Shown piece by piece: positions 51,962 to 61,301 of a stretch of DNA of 64,000 nt. The stretch is taken from positions 372,001-436,000 of the forward strand of contig NZ_JAHCDA010000004.1 in NCBI RefSeq assembly GCF_018413645.1. Direction: 5' to 3'. The position numbers and the translations under genes are program-made. The notes under the pieces were generated by a model, which ran no database searches, had not been told where the DNA came from, and saw nothing but the letters and a program-made list of their open reading frames with translations. Numbering within the stretch: the stretch's first letter is position 1; every line of letters starts with the position of its first letter. This DNA is from Roseococcus pinisoli. GTDB taxonomy: Bacteria > Pseudomonadota > Alphaproteobacteria > Acetobacterales > Acetobacteraceae.

Positions 51962-52117
51962 CTAGGCCGCGCAGCAGGCGGCGAGGACCGCGTCCGCGAC
52001 CTCCTCGGAGGGCGGCGGAAAGGCGCCGTGGAGGACCACGCCGGTTCCGGCGATCGCGATGAGGAACAGGAAAGGGGCGGCGAAGCTGGCAGCTTCGATG
52101 AGAGCGATCAGGGACAC
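51962..52117 (-). CDS. Possible small membrane protein
   Basis: A 51-residue ORF from a GTG at 52117 (a GTG at 52174 would add 19 residues). It has one hydrophobic segment (IEAASFAAPFLFLIAIAGTGVVL) and ends in CCAA. It lies downstream of the poly-cysteine minipeptide ORF and upstream of two hairpins on the same strand. No family is recognised and no strong ribosome site is seen, so it may not be translated. Confidence 0.35.
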   Translation of the reverse strand: MSLIALIEAASFAAPFLFLIAIAGTGVVLHGAFPPPSEEVADAVLAACCAA

Positions 52118-52158
52118 GGGTTCATCCGGGGAAGGGGTGGCACAGGGAGGGTCGCGGG

Positions 52159-52206
52159 TCAGCCGCAACAACACCGGCCTTCGAGGATTGTCCGTTCGGT
52201 CATCAT
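52159..52206 (-). CDS. Candidate poly-cysteine leader minipeptide
   Basis: A 15-residue ORF from ATG at 52206 (a second ATG is adjacent) reads MMTERTILEGRCCCG. Three consecutive Cys codons (TGT TGT TGC) precede Gly and the TGA stop. Poly-cysteine uORFs act as attenuators that sense cysteine supply in mycobacteria (established knowledge); whether this ORF does so is inference. It overlaps the longer form of the next small ORF and is followed by terminator-like hairpins. No clear Shine-Dalgarno is visible. Confidence 0.35.
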   Translation of the reverse strand: MMTERTILEGRCCCG

Positions 52207-52262
52207 GAGGTGAGGCTAACCACCCATGATTTTCGCGTCAAGCAGTTTATACTTTTTAATGA

Positions 52263-52282
52263 TGTGATTTTTGTAAATCACA
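52263..52282. promoter_or_regulatory. 20-base palindrome in an AT-rich upstream region
   Basis: Arms TGTGATTT and AAATCACA around TTGT, in an AT-rich patch (52225-52290) between the CnbZ-like stop and the minipeptide ORF. It could be a regulator site. The half-sites look CRP-like but the spacing is wrong for CRP. Confidence 0.45.
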
Positions 52283-52402
52283 CTCAGTTCAACCTGACGA
52301 TCTCATGCGCCGTTGCGGAACTTCTCGAAATCCACAGCCCGAAACGGCATTTTCCGGCGCAGTTCCCTGACGAGATCTGAGAATTCCACCGCCCAGGCCG
52401 GC

Positions 52403-53161
52403 TTATCGGACAGGCAGCACGCGCTCCACCGAAACGCCGCGGCAATCCATCTCGAATTCGAGGTCCTGCACGGGCGGGCGGCAGAATTGCCAGGTGAGCC
52501 CATGGCGGCCCGCGCCGCGCGCGACAATTTCGTCGGCCAGGAAGGGATGCAGGTCATGCACCGTATAGGCCTGGACCCCGGTGGCATCGCGCCAGCCGAA
52601 GCCGAGCGCGGTCATCCGCCGCTCCATCTCCCCCAGCACGAAGCGGGCCTTCTTGCGGAGCCCCTCCGGCGAAAGGTCCCCGAGCGCGACCGTGTGGTCG
52701 CGATAGTTCCCCTTCCCTTCCGTCGACTCCCCGCTGCCGGCGACGACGAAGCTCGGCGCCGCGCCTTCGTCCGGCACGGTGTAGCAGAAGGCGTGGAAGC
52801 CCGGCTCGGAGGGCGGGTCCACTTCCGGGCAGACATTGCTGCGGGCGATGGGATTGGCACCGTCGAGGAAGATCCCCCATTCGGTCAGCACCCCGCCATA
52901 GATCTTGTTGAAATCCGCGAAGCCCTGCTCGGTGAAGGGCGCAGGCGAGCGCAGTTCGCAGGCGCAGAAGGCCGTCTTCGGCCTACCCGCTGCGGCCAGC
53001 GCCTCGGCGATGCGCGCGAAGCCCGCGGCCATCGGCACCGGTTCCGCGAAACGCACCCGCTCGATCCGGAAACCCGGCTCGGCCGCCACCCCCGCGGAGT
53101 ATTGATAGACGCCGGGGACGTAGCGGAAGCCGCGATCGGCGGCGAGGCGGGTCGAGGACAT
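52403..53161 (-). CDS. CnbZ/RidA-like protein (putative 2-aminomuconate-type deaminase)
   Basis: A soluble 252-residue protein. The middle (FCACELRSPAPFTEQGFADFNKIYGGVLTEWG, then ARSNVCPEVDPP) follows the YjgF/RidA-like pattern, in which an Arg and nearby residues bind the acid and help deamination. Total length and pattern resemble proteins annotated 2-amino-5-chloromuconate deaminase CnbZ, but that match is from memory of the family and the substrate should not be taken literally. AGGAG precedes the ATG at 53161. It is probably a single gene. Confidence 0.55.
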   Translation of the reverse strand: MSSTRLAADRGFRYVPGVYQYSAGVAAEPGFRIERVRFAEPVPMAAGFARIAEALAAAGRPKTAFCACELRSPAPFTEQGFADFNKIYGGVLTEWGIFLDGANPIARSNVCPEVDPPSEPGFHAFCYTVPDEGAAPSFVVAGSGESTEGKGNYRDHTVALGDLSPEGLRKKARFVLGEMERRMTALGFGWRDATGVQAYTVHDLHPFLADEIVARGAGRHGLTWQFCRPPVQDLEFEMDCRGVSVERVLPVR

Positions 53162-53250
53162 GCGGCAGGCTCCTGCGGGGCAAGCCCGGATGCTGGCGCG
53201 CGGGTCGGCTCGGTGCAAGCCGAACCGTCAACCCGCCAGCGGCCCCTGCC

Positions 53251-53874
53251 CTACCCCATCCGCCCGACGCCGCCCGCAAGGCCGATGCGCACCGCCTCCG
53301 GAAGGCTGCGGACGCCCAGCTTCTCCATCAGGTTCGCGCGATGGACCTCCACCGTGCGCGGGCTGATGCCGAGGTCGTAGCCGATGACCTTGTTGGCCTT
53401 GCCCTCCACCAGCGCGGCCAGGACCTCGCGCTCCCGGGGCGAAAGCGCGCTCACCTTCGCCTGGGCCTGGACGGTCAGCAGCCGCTGCCGGTCGGCCTGC
53501 CGCGAGGAGGCCAGCGCGGTTCCGACCGCCTCCAGGATCCGTTCCTCGGCATAGGGCTTCTCGACGAAGTCCTGCGCGCCGGCCCGCATGGCCCGCACGG
53601 CGAGGGGGATGTCGCCATGCCCCGTCACGACCACGACGGGAAGATGGATCGCGCGGCGCGACAGCAGGTCCATCAGCGAAAGCCCATCCATGCCCGGCAT
53701 GCGGACGTCGAGGATGATGCAGCCGGCAGCGAGCCCCTCGGCCGTCTCCCCTTCCTCCAGCAATGCCTCGGCGCTGGCATAGGTCGCGACCTGATGCCCT
53801 GCCGAGCGCAGCAGCATCGCCAGCGAGCGCCGGACGGCGGTGTCGTCGTCCACGACATGCACCATCTGGTCCAT
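53251..53874 (-). CDS. FixJ-type response regulator with LuxR helix-turn-helix
   Basis: A 207-residue two-component regulator. The receiver domain (1-120) has the acidic pocket HVVDDDTAVRR, phospho-acceptor Asp56 in IILDVRMPGMDG, Thr in VVVTGHGD and Lys in FVEKPY. The output domain has the LuxR motif LSPREREVLAALVEGKANKVIGYDLGISPRTVEVHRANLMEKLG. Its ATG shares one base with the histidine kinase stop (TGATG), so the two form a cognate pair. Target genes are unknown. Confidence 0.93.
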   Translation of the reverse strand: MDQMVHVVDDDTAVRRSLAMLLRSAGHQVATYASAEALLEEGETAEGLAAGCIILDVRMPGMDGLSLMDLLSRRAIHLPVVVVTGHGDIPLAVRAMRAGAQDFVEKPYAEERILEAVGTALASSRQADRQRLLTVQAQAKVSALSPREREVLAALVEGKANKVIGYDLGISPRTVEVHRANLMEKLGVRSLPEAVRIGLAGGVGRMG

Positions 53875-56132
53875 CAGGCCTTCACCCCCTCGGATGCGAG
53901 CGGAAGCTCGATGCGGATCACGGTGCCGCCCCCCTCTCGCGCCAGCGCCTCGATGCGGCCGGCATGGGCCTCCACGATGGCGCGGCAGATGGCCAGGCCG
54001 ATGCCCATGCCTTCCTCCTTGGTCGAGACGAAGGGCTCGAAGAGCCGCTCACCGACCTCGGCCGGAATCCCGGGCCCGGCATCAGCGAAGCGGAGCACGG
54101 CGCGCCCCTCCTCCTGCTGGAGCGAGACCGACAGTCCGCGGTCCCGCTGGCCCTCCGTCGCCTCGATTGCGTTGCGCAGCAGGTTCACGAAAACCTGCTG
54201 GAGCTGGACCTCGTCCGCCATCACCACGCAGCCGGTGAGCGCGAGATCGAGGGCGATCGGCAGGCTTTCCTCGCCGCGCGCGGCGCAGGTCAGGGCGACG
54301 CCGTCGGCCACCAGCGGGCCGAGCGCCACCACCTTCTGCTCCGTCTCGCCGCGACCGACGAAATCGCGGAGGCGGCGCACGATCTCGCCGGCGCGCTGCG
54401 CCTGGGCCGCGGCCTCCTGCATCGCCTCCCGGGCCGCGCCGATGCGTGCGGGGTCTGCCGTATCGTCCTGCAGCCAGCGCGCGCCAGCCCGCAGGAAATT
54501 GGCGACGGCGGTGAGCGGCTGGTTCAGCTCATGCGCCACGCCCACGCCCATGGCGGTGAGGCTGTCCGCCCGCGCGATGCGCCGCATCGCCTCGTCGGCG
54601 GCGCGCAGGCGCTCCTCCGTGGCGCGGCGCAGCGTCACATCGCGCGCGACGCTGACGAGGCCGGCGATCCGCCCCGTCGAATCGCGCCAGGGCGCCTTCA
54701 CGGTCAGGTAGGTCCTCGGCTCGTTGCCATGTCCCGGCAGGCGGATGCGGGCCTCGTATTCCTGGGTCATGCCGCTGTTCATCATGGCCCGGTCGGCCAA
54801 GCTCATCTCCCGCGCCACCTCCGGATGCGCGAGGTCCGCATCGGTGCGGCCGAGCAGCTCGTCCTCGCTGCGGCCGAAGGCACCGGCGGCGGCGCGGTTG
54901 ACCAGCACGTAGCGCAGCTCGGTATCCTTCACGAAGATCGCCTCCGGCACGGACTGGACGATGGATTTCAGCAGGCGCCGCTCGTCCTCGGCCTCGCGCG
55001 CCAGCTGCAGGTTCTCCGCCGCCGCGCGCCGGGCGGCCTCCGCCTCGCGACGGGGCGCATTCCGGGCGGCCATCACCGCCGTCGCCAGCGCCTCGAACTC
55101 GGCCACGCGCGCCGCACCCTCCGGCGGGTCGGACTGGCCCTCCACCAGGCTTTCGAGCGGCTGGGTGAGACGTCGGCTGATTATCCGCAGCGCCGCCCAG
55201 CCCGCCCCCAGCAGCGCGACCACGGCCAGGCCGCTCCACAGGACCGGGGGCACCCAGGCATCGCGCTCCTCGGCCAGCGTCGCACTGGCGACGACGATCC
55301 AGTCGTTGATCGGCAGGCGCTCGAAGGCCAGCACGGCCGGCTGCCCGTCCAGCCCCTCGCCGCGGATCACCCCGCGCGGCCGGTCGCCGATCGCCTCCGC
55401 CATCCAGGCCGGGGCGTGGCGCGTGATGGTCCGCTCCGGCTCGGGCTGGCGGGCAACGAGCCGGCTACCGGGCCCCAGGATGAAGGCGGAGGAGCCGAGC
55501 CGGCTCGGCAGCCGCAGCGCCTGCTCCAGCCGGCCGAGGGGGATCGGCATGGCCAGCGCGCCCTCGATCTCGCCGCCGCGCCTCACCGGCACGGCGACGA
55601 CGGGCAGCGCGCGGTCGATCTCGGGCATGTAGGTCGGCGGCACGAAGGCGGGGCGGCCTTCCCGGATCGCGGTCAACGAGGCTGCGCCCTCGGGCACGCT
55701 CGGCAGCGGGCCGCCCAGCGGCTGGCCCGTATTGACCGCCTGGCGCCCGATATTCTCCGTCCGGACCAGGATCACGAAGGACCGCATCTGGGCCGCGACC
55801 TCGGCCGCCTGCCGGTGGAAGGCGGCCAGCTGCCTGTTCTCAGGATCCAGGTACGGCGAGGTGGCGAGGGCGGAGAGCACGTGCACCACGCTCTCCAGCT
55901 GTTCGTTGACGGTCAGCCCGATCGCTTCCGCGCTGCCGCCGATATCCTCCTCGGCCTGGAACTGAAGCCGAAGCGCGAGGTCGCCGGTCAGGCCGACGCC
56001 GAGAAGCAGTCCCGGGGCAAGGGCGGCCAGTCCGAGCAGCATGAGGTGGCTGCGCAGGCCGCGCGCGCGGCGCCTGGATGGTCCCTGTCCTGTCGCCGCC
56101 AATCGCTGCCCCACCTTAACGCCGACAAGCAT
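53874..56132 (-). CDS. Membrane-bound PAS sensor histidine kinase
   Basis: A 752-residue kinase. A membrane helix near residues 31-53 and another near 285-305 bound a periplasmic sensor region of about 230 residues. A PAS domain lies near residues 390-505, then the HisKA dimer with phosphorylated His534 in GVAHELNQPLTAVANFL, and the ATPase domain (GPGIPAEVGERLFEPFVSTKEEGMGIGLAIC) at the C-terminus. The H-box and G-box resemble the DctB/FixL group. It lies 36 bases downstream of a TTT receptor and overlaps a FixJ-type regulator, so the receptor may deliver the signal. The start codon is uncertain. Confidence 0.9.
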   Translation of the reverse strand: MLVGVKVGQRLAATGQGPSRRRARGLRSHLMLLGLAALAPGLLLGVGLTGDLALRLQFQAEEDIGGSAEAIGLTVNEQLESVVHVLSALATSPYLDPENRQLAAFHRQAAEVAAQMRSFVILVRTENIGRQAVNTGQPLGGPLPSVPEGAASLTAIREGRPAFVPPTYMPEIDRALPVVAVPVRRGGEIEGALAMPIPLGRLEQALRLPSRLGSSAFILGPGSRLVARQPEPERTITRHAPAWMAEAIGDRPRGVIRGEGLDGQPAVLAFERLPINDWIVVASATLAEERDAWVPPVLWSGLAVVALLGAGWAALRIISRRLTQPLESLVEGQSDPPEGAARVAEFEALATAVMAARNAPRREAEAARRAAAENLQLAREAEDERRLLKSIVQSVPEAIFVKDTELRYVLVNRAAAGAFGRSEDELLGRTDADLAHPEVAREMSLADRAMMNSGMTQEYEARIRLPGHGNEPRTYLTVKAPWRDSTGRIAGLVSVARDVTLRRATEERLRAADEAMRRIARADSLTAMGVGVAHELNQPLTAVANFLRAGARWLQDDTADPARIGAAREAMQEAAAQAQRAGEIVRRLRDFVGRGETEQKVVALGPLVADGVALTCAARGEESLPIALDLALTGCVVMADEVQLQQVFVNLLRNAIEATEGQRDRGLSVSLQQEEGRAVLRFADAGPGIPAEVGERLFEPFVSTKEEGMGIGLAICRAIVEAHAGRIEALAREGGGTVIRIELPLASEGVKA

Positions 56133-56168
56133 GCCATAGGGGGCAATCCTCGTCCAAGCGCCTGGGCG

Positions 56169-57122
56169 CTAGCCGCCGGGATTGATCCGCCCCCGCATGA
56201 GCCGCTCCCAGCGCTCCACCTCCCCCGACACGTAGCGGGAGGCCTCGTCCGGCGAATTGGCCAGGATCCGGTCCACCCCCAGGCCGAGCATGCGCTGGCG
56301 CACGGTCTCCTGGGCGAGGGCGGCGGCCATGGCGCGCTGGAGCTCGAGCTTCACCGGCTCGGGCGTGGCGCTGGCGGTGAAGATGGCCTGCCACACGTTC
56401 ATCTCGGCATCGAGGCCGATCTCCCGAAGGCTCGGAACCTCCGGCAAGGCGGGGCTGCGGCCCGCGCTGGTCACGGCGAAGGCGCGGGCCTGGCCGCCGC
56501 GCGCCGTCTGCACGGCGGTGAGCGCCACGTCGAAGACCAGCGCGATCCGGCCCGCCGCCAGATCGAGGGTGGCGGGGGCGCCGCCGCGATAGGGAATCTC
56601 GTTCAACTGCAGCTGCGCGGCGTTCAGGAACAGGAGTGCCGCCATCTGCAGCGTGCCGCCGCCGCCCGTGCTGCCGTAGTTGAAGCCGCCCGGATTCGCG
56701 CGCGCCAGCGCGATGAACTCACGCACATCCCGGCCTGGGAAGGCGTTGGAGACCAGCATCACCATCGGCATCTCGGACAGCACCGTCACGGGCGCCAGCG
56801 CCGTCGTCACGTCGATCGGCGCATTGGGGACCACCAGGCGCAGCACGGCATGGGAGGTGTTGTTGATGAGCAGCGTGTGGCCGTCGGCCGGGGCGCGGGC
56901 CACCAGCTCGGAGGCGACGATGCCCGCGCCGCCCACCCGATTCTCGATCACGATGGGCTGGGACAGCTGGGAGGACATGGCCTCCGCCAGCACGCGCGCG
57001 CCCACATCGGTGGCGCCGCCGGCCGAGAAGGGGACGATCAGGCGGATCGGGCGGTCAGGAAAGGCCTGGGCCGGGGTGGCGGCGATCCAGGCCAGCAGGC
57101 CCAGCATGAGGGCGCGTTTCAT
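56169..57122 (-). CDS. Tripartite tricarboxylate transporter substrate-binding protein in a two-component operon
   Basis: A 317-residue periplasmic receptor with signal peptide MKRALMLGLLAWIAATPAQA. Motifs are IRLIVPFSAGGATDVGAR, IENRVGGAGIVASELVARAPADGHTLL and YGSTGGGGTLQMAA. It is the first gene of an apparent operon with the histidine kinase and response regulator, with no tctA or tctB. In Bordetella the TTT receptor BctC signals to a sensor kinase (established knowledge), so this receptor may act mainly as a sensory co-receptor. The ligand is unknown. Confidence 0.9.
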   Translation of the reverse strand: MKRALMLGLLAWIAATPAQAFPDRPIRLIVPFSAGGATDVGARVLAEAMSSQLSQPIVIENRVGGAGIVASELVARAPADGHTLLINNTSHAVLRLVVPNAPIDVTTALAPVTVLSEMPMVMLVSNAFPGRDVREFIALARANPGGFNYGSTGGGGTLQMAALLFLNAAQLQLNEIPYRGGAPATLDLAAGRIALVFDVALTAVQTARGGQARAFAVTSAGRSPALPEVPSLREIGLDAEMNVWQAIFTASATPEPVKLELQRAMAAALAQETVRQRMLGLGVDRILANSPDEASRYVSGEVERWERLMRGRINPGG

Positions 57123-57200
57123 TTTCGGCGTTTTCTCCCGTTTTGGTTAACGGCAGACTACGCAGAACCCCGTCCCGCGAACAATTTGAAGATTTGAATA

Positions 57201-57277
57201 TGGGGCGATCGACGGGACTCGAACCCGCGACATCCAAGACCACAACCTGGCGCTCTACCATCTGAGCTACGACCGCC
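57201..57277 (-). tRNA. tRNA-His(GTG)
   Basis: On the minus strand the acceptor GCGGTCG (with the extra G-1 typical of histidine tRNA) pairs with CGATCGC, followed by C73 opposite G-1 and an encoded CCA. The anticodon GTG is at 57241-57243 in the loop TTGTGGT. D-arm and T-loop TTCGAGT are canonical. Confidence 0.95.
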
Positions 57278-57361
57278 GCACGGCGCGCTGGATAGGCCCG
57301 GCGTGCCATATGCGTCAACCCGGTGTCGTCACCGGGCGACGCGATATCCTTTCCGGGAGGG

Positions 57362-58549
57362 TCAGCCCGCGGCGCGCTGCGCGGTGCGCCGCTCCATCCA
57401 GGCGCCGATCCGGGCCAGCGCCTCGCGCAGCACGCTCTCGTTCTTGCAGAAGGCGAAACGGGCGTAATGGTTCGGCGGATTCTCCCCGGCATAGAAGGCC
57501 GTCACGGGAATCGCCGTCACCTTGGCCTCCTCGGTGAGCGTGCGGCAAAAGGCCACGTCGTCCCCGGTGAAGCCGATCGAGCGGATATCCGCCGTCACGA
57601 AATAACTGCCCATGGCCGGCAGGACCTGGAAGCCGAGCGCCGTCAGCCCCTCGGCCAGCAGGTCGCGCCGCTCCGCGAGCTGGTCGGACAGGCCCGCGAA
57701 ATAGGCATCGTCCTTGGCGAGCCCGACCGCCACGCCGCGCTGCAGGTTCGGCGCCGTCGTGAAGGTGAGGTTCTGGTGCGCCTTGGCGACATTGGGCGCC
57801 AGCGAGCGGTCGCAGGTGACGTAGCCGACCTTCCAGCCCGTCAGGTTGAAGGTCTTGCCCGCGCTGCCGATGCGCATGCAGCGCTCGCGCATGCCCGGCA
57901 GGGTCATCAGCGGGATGTGGCGCCAGCCGTCATAGGTCAGGTGCTCATAGACCTCGTCGCAGACGGCGTAGCAGTCGTGGCGCTGCACCAGGTCGGCGAT
58001 GAAGGCGAGCTCGGCCGTGGTGAAGACCTTGCCGGTCGGGTTCATCGGCGTGTTGAAGAGGATCGCCTTGGTCCTGGACGAGAAGGCCGCGGCCAGCTCG
58101 TCGCGCGGCAGCTCCCACTTCGGCGGGTTCAGGCGGACCAGCTTCGGCACGGCGCCCAGCAGCTTCACCACCGGCAGGTAGGTGTCATAGAGCGGCTCGA
58201 TCAGCACGCATTCGTCGCCGGGGTTGAGCACGGCCATCAGGCTGGCGGTGATCGCCTCCGTCGCGCCCGAGGTGACGATGACCTCGGCGTTGGGGTCCAC
58301 CTCGATGCTGTAGAAGCGCTTGTTGGCGGCGGCCACGGCCTGGCGCAGCTCCGGCACGCCGGTCAGGGGCGGGTACTGGTTGCGGCCGTCCATCAGCGCA
58401 TCGGCCGCGGCCTTCAGCACGTCGGGCGGGCCGTCATAGTCGGGGAAGCCCTGGCCGAGGTTGATCGCGCCATGCTGCACCGCGAGCGCGGACATGACGG
58501 TAAAGATCGTCGTCCCGGTGGCGGAAAGCAGGTCATTCATCGGCTTCAT
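57362..58549 (-). CDS. PLP-dependent class I/II aminotransferase (KAT/YbdL-like)
   Basis: A fold-type I aminotransferase of about 395 residues. Motifs are INLGQGFPDYDGPPDVLKAA, TSGATEAITASLM, FNTPMNPTGKVF and the PLP lysine in GSAGKTFNLTGWKVGY. The LGQGFPDY start is typical of kynurenine-oxoglutarate/methionine aminotransferases such as YbdL. I chose the ATG at 58549 (MKPMNDLLSATG) because AAGG lies about 10 bases upstream; ATGs at 58558 and 58594 would lengthen it. It is a single gene, downstream of the divergent glnB region. Confidence 0.9.
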   Translation of the reverse strand: MKPMNDLLSATGTTIFTVMSALAVQHGAINLGQGFPDYDGPPDVLKAAADALMDGRNQYPPLTGVPELRQAVAAANKRFYSIEVDPNAEVIVTSGATEAITASLMAVLNPGDECVLIEPLYDTYLPVVKLLGAVPKLVRLNPPKWELPRDELAAAFSSRTKAILFNTPMNPTGKVFTTAELAFIADLVQRHDCYAVCDEVYEHLTYDGWRHIPLMTLPGMRERCMRIGSAGKTFNLTGWKVGYVTCDRSLAPNVAKAHQNLTFTTAPNLQRGVAVGLAKDDAYFAGLSDQLAERRDLLAEGLTALGFQVLPAMGSYFVTADIRSIGFTGDDVAFCRTLTEEAKVTAIPVTAFYAGENPPNHYARFAFCKNESVLREALARIGAWMERRTAQRAAG

Positions 58550-58591
58550 CGGCGACATACCTTGGGTCTGGGCTGGCGGAATGAGGTGTAG

Positions 58592-59176
<585 letters not shown>

Positions 59177-59188
59177 GCAAAGGGGCGC

Positions 59189-59231
59189 GACGCCCCCACG
59201 AGCTTCGTCGAGCGCCGGCACTGGGGGCGTC
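59189..59231 (+). promoter_or_regulatory. Inverted repeat in the glnB-glnA spacer
   Basis: Perfect 10-bp arms GACGCCCCCA and TGGGGGCGTC, 23 bases apart, begin 12 bases past the glnB stop. It may be a partial terminator or attenuator that sets the glnB:glnA ratio, or processed-end protection. Confidence 0.45.
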
Positions 59232-59307
59232 CCTGGTCGGCGATCCGGCGGCCGCGCGGCCATTCCGCGCGGAACACATCTAGGGACGCAGTGAGCAGGA
59301 CAGAGAC

Positions 59308-60732
59308 ATGGCGATGAATTCTCCCGAGGCCGTCTCCAAGGTCATGGAAATGATCAAGGAGAACAGCGTTGAGTACGTGGACTTCCGGTTCACGGATCCG
59401 CGCGGCAAGTGGCACCACACGGCGCAGCACGTCTCGACGGTCGAGGAAGAGACCTTCGAGGAAGGCCTGATGTTCGACGGCTCCTCGATCGGTGGTTGGA
59501 AGGCCATCAACGAGTCCGACATGATCCTGATGCCGGACGCGACCTCGGCCTGCATGGATCCCTTCTCGGCCAAGCCGCAGTTGATCCTGATCTGCGACAT
59601 CTACGAGCCCTCGACCGGTCAGCGCTACAACCGCGACCCGCGCTCGACGGCGAAGAAGGCCGAGCAGTACCTGAAGAGCACGGGCCTGGGCGACACCGCC
59701 TTCTTCGGCGCCGAGGCCGAGTTCTTCATTTTCGACAACGTGAAGTTCGGCACGGGCGGCAACTTCGGCCACTTCTCGCTGGAGAGCATCGAGGGCCCCG
59801 GCGCCTCGATGAAGGACTTCCCCGAGGGCAACATGGGCCACCGCCCGGGCCTCAAGGGCGGCTACTTCCCCGTGAACCCGGTGGACAGCGAAGTCGACCT
59901 GCGCGCCGAGATGCTCTCGACCATGATCGAGATGGGCGTCGAGGGCGAGAAGCACCACCACGAGGTGGCGCAGTCGCAGCACGAGCTCGGCACCAAGTTC
60001 GGCACGCTGGTCACGCATGCGGACCATATGCAGATCTACAAGTATGTGATCCACAACGTGGCCCATAGCTACGGCAAGTCCGCGACCTTCATGCCGAAGC
60101 CGATCTACGGCGACAACGGCTCGGGCATGCACGTGCACCAGTCGATCTGGAAGGACGGCAAGCCCGTCTTCGCCGGCAACGGCTATGCGGACCTCTCGGA
60201 GACGGCGCTCTACTACATCGGCGGCATCATCAAGCACGCCAAGTCGCTGAACGCCTTCACCAACCCGCTGACCAACAGCTACAAGCGGCTGATCCCCGGC
60301 TTCGAGGCGCCCGTGCTGCTGGCCTATTCGGCCCGCAACCGCTCGGCCTCCTGCCGCATCCCCTACGCGACGAGCCCCAAGGCGAAGCGCGTCGAGGTGC
60401 GGTTCCCCGATCCGGGCGCCAACCCCTACCTCGCCTTCTCGGCGATGCTGATGGCCGGCCTCGACGGCATCAAGAACAAGATCCATCCCGGCGACGCGAT
60501 GGACAAGGACCTCTACGACCTGCCGCCCGAGGAGCTGAAGGACATCCCGACGGTGTGCGGTTCGCTCCGCGAGGCGCTGGGCGCGCTCGAGGCCGATCAC
60601 GACTACCTGCTGGCGGGCGACGTGTTCTCGAAGGATCAGATCGAGAGCTACATCACCCTGAAGTGGGACGAGGTGTACCGCTTCGAGCACACCCCGCACC
60701 CGGTCGAGTTCGAGATGTACTACTCGGTCTGA
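59308..60732 (+). CDS. glnA: Glutamine synthetase type I
   Basis: The enzyme that makes glutamine from glutamate and ammonia, a dodecamer. The 474-residue length is normal for GSI-beta. Visible signatures are [14 protein letters not shown] and FDGSSIGGW at the N-terminus, [24 protein letters not shown] and the Glu-containing [15 protein letters not shown]-like region ([15 protein letters not shown]). The adenylylation tyrosine is Tyr403 in [10 protein letters not shown], so activity is controlled through GlnE and PII. It lies downstream of glnB and ends at a strong terminator. Confidence 0.97.
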   Translation: MAMNSPEAVSKVMEMIKENSVEYVDFRFTDPRGKWHHTAQHVSTVEEETFEEGLMFDGSSIGGWKAINESDMILMPDATSACMDPFSAKPQLILICDIYEPSTGQRYNRDPRSTAKKAEQYLKSTGLGDTAFFGAEAEFFIFDNVKFGTGGNFGHFSLESIEGPGASMKDFPEGNMGHRPGLKGGYFPVNPVDSEVDLRAEMLSTMIEMGVEGEKHHHEVAQSQHELGTKFGTLVTHADHMQIYKYVIHNVAHSYGKSATFMPKPIYGDNGSGMHVHQSIWKDGKPVFAGNGYADLSETALYYIGGIIKHAKSLNAFTNPLTNSYKRLIPGFEAPVLLAYSARNRSASCRIPYATSPKAKRVEVRFPDPGANPYLAFSAMLMAGLDGIKNKIHPGDAMDKDLYDLPPEELKDIPTVCGSLREALGALEADHDYLLAGDVFSKDQIESYITLKWDEVYRFEHTPHPVEFEMYYSV

Positions 60733-60769
60733 GGCCGACACGCCGGGCGCCCGCGCCCGGCCCTTCTGG

Positions 60770-60805
60770 AACCCGTCGCCAGGCTCTGGCGGCGGGTTTT
60801 TCTTT
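60770..60805 (+). terminator. Rho-independent terminator of glnA
   Basis: AACCCGTCGCCAG pairs with CTGGCGGCGGGTT (one T-G pair) around a short GCT loop, followed by TTTCTTT. It lies 38 bases after the glnA stop. Confidence 0.9.
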
Positions 60806-60905
60806 GGGCTGCCGGCGGGACGGCTCCGTGGCCTCCCGGTCGCCGTGGCGGATCCATGTCCGGGACGAATTCCCAAGCGCCCGCGATCTGCGCTAGGACG
60901 GCGCC

Positions 60906-61181
60906 ATGTCCGATGATGCCATCCCCTCCGTGCCTCCCGACCGCCTCGCGAGCGATCCGAAGAGCCCCTTCCACGATGCCGCCGCGCTCGAGCGCGGCGT
61001 GGGCATCATCTTCAAGGGCGTCGAGAAGACCAATGTCGACGAGTATTGCGTCAGCGAGGGCTGGGTCCGCCTTGTCGTCGGCAAGGCCGTCGGTCGCAAC
61101 GGCCTGCCTTTGACCATGAAGGTCCAGGGCAAGGTCGTCCCCTACTTCCGGGACCTGCCCCGCCCCGACGCCGAGGGCTGA
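60906..61181 (+). CDS. DUF3297 family protein
   Basis: A 91-residue soluble protein. The segment ALERGVGIIFKGVEKTNVDEYCVSEGWVRLVVGK matches DUF3297, a small proteobacterial family of unknown function. A single Cys lies in DEYCVSEGW. Some databases wrongly call such proteins glutathione peroxidase; I see no such motif. It is a single gene between glnA and the lipoprotein gene. Confidence 0.8.
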   Translation: MSDDAIPSVPPDRLASDPKSPFHDAAALERGVGIIFKGVEKTNVDEYCVSEGWVRLVVGKAVGRNGLPLTMKVQGKVVPYFRDLPRPDAEG

Positions 61182-61301
61182 GCGCCGATCGAATCCTCCC
61201 CGCCCGGGCCCATTCCACGCACTATTGTGCCGCGGATTGTGTCTAGTCGTTTCCAGATGCGCGCATTAGCATGCATTTCTCTGGATTTAGGGATGTAATT
61301 G

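Noticed and set aside
52263-52282. CRP/FNR binding site
   Set aside because: The half-sites TGTGA and TCACA are present but separated by 10 bases instead of 6, so only a generic palindrome is reported.
53763-57197. A 1144-codon plus-strand frame opposite the histidine kinase and receptor
   Set aside because: It is the mirror of two clear minus-strand genes and has no recognisable domain.
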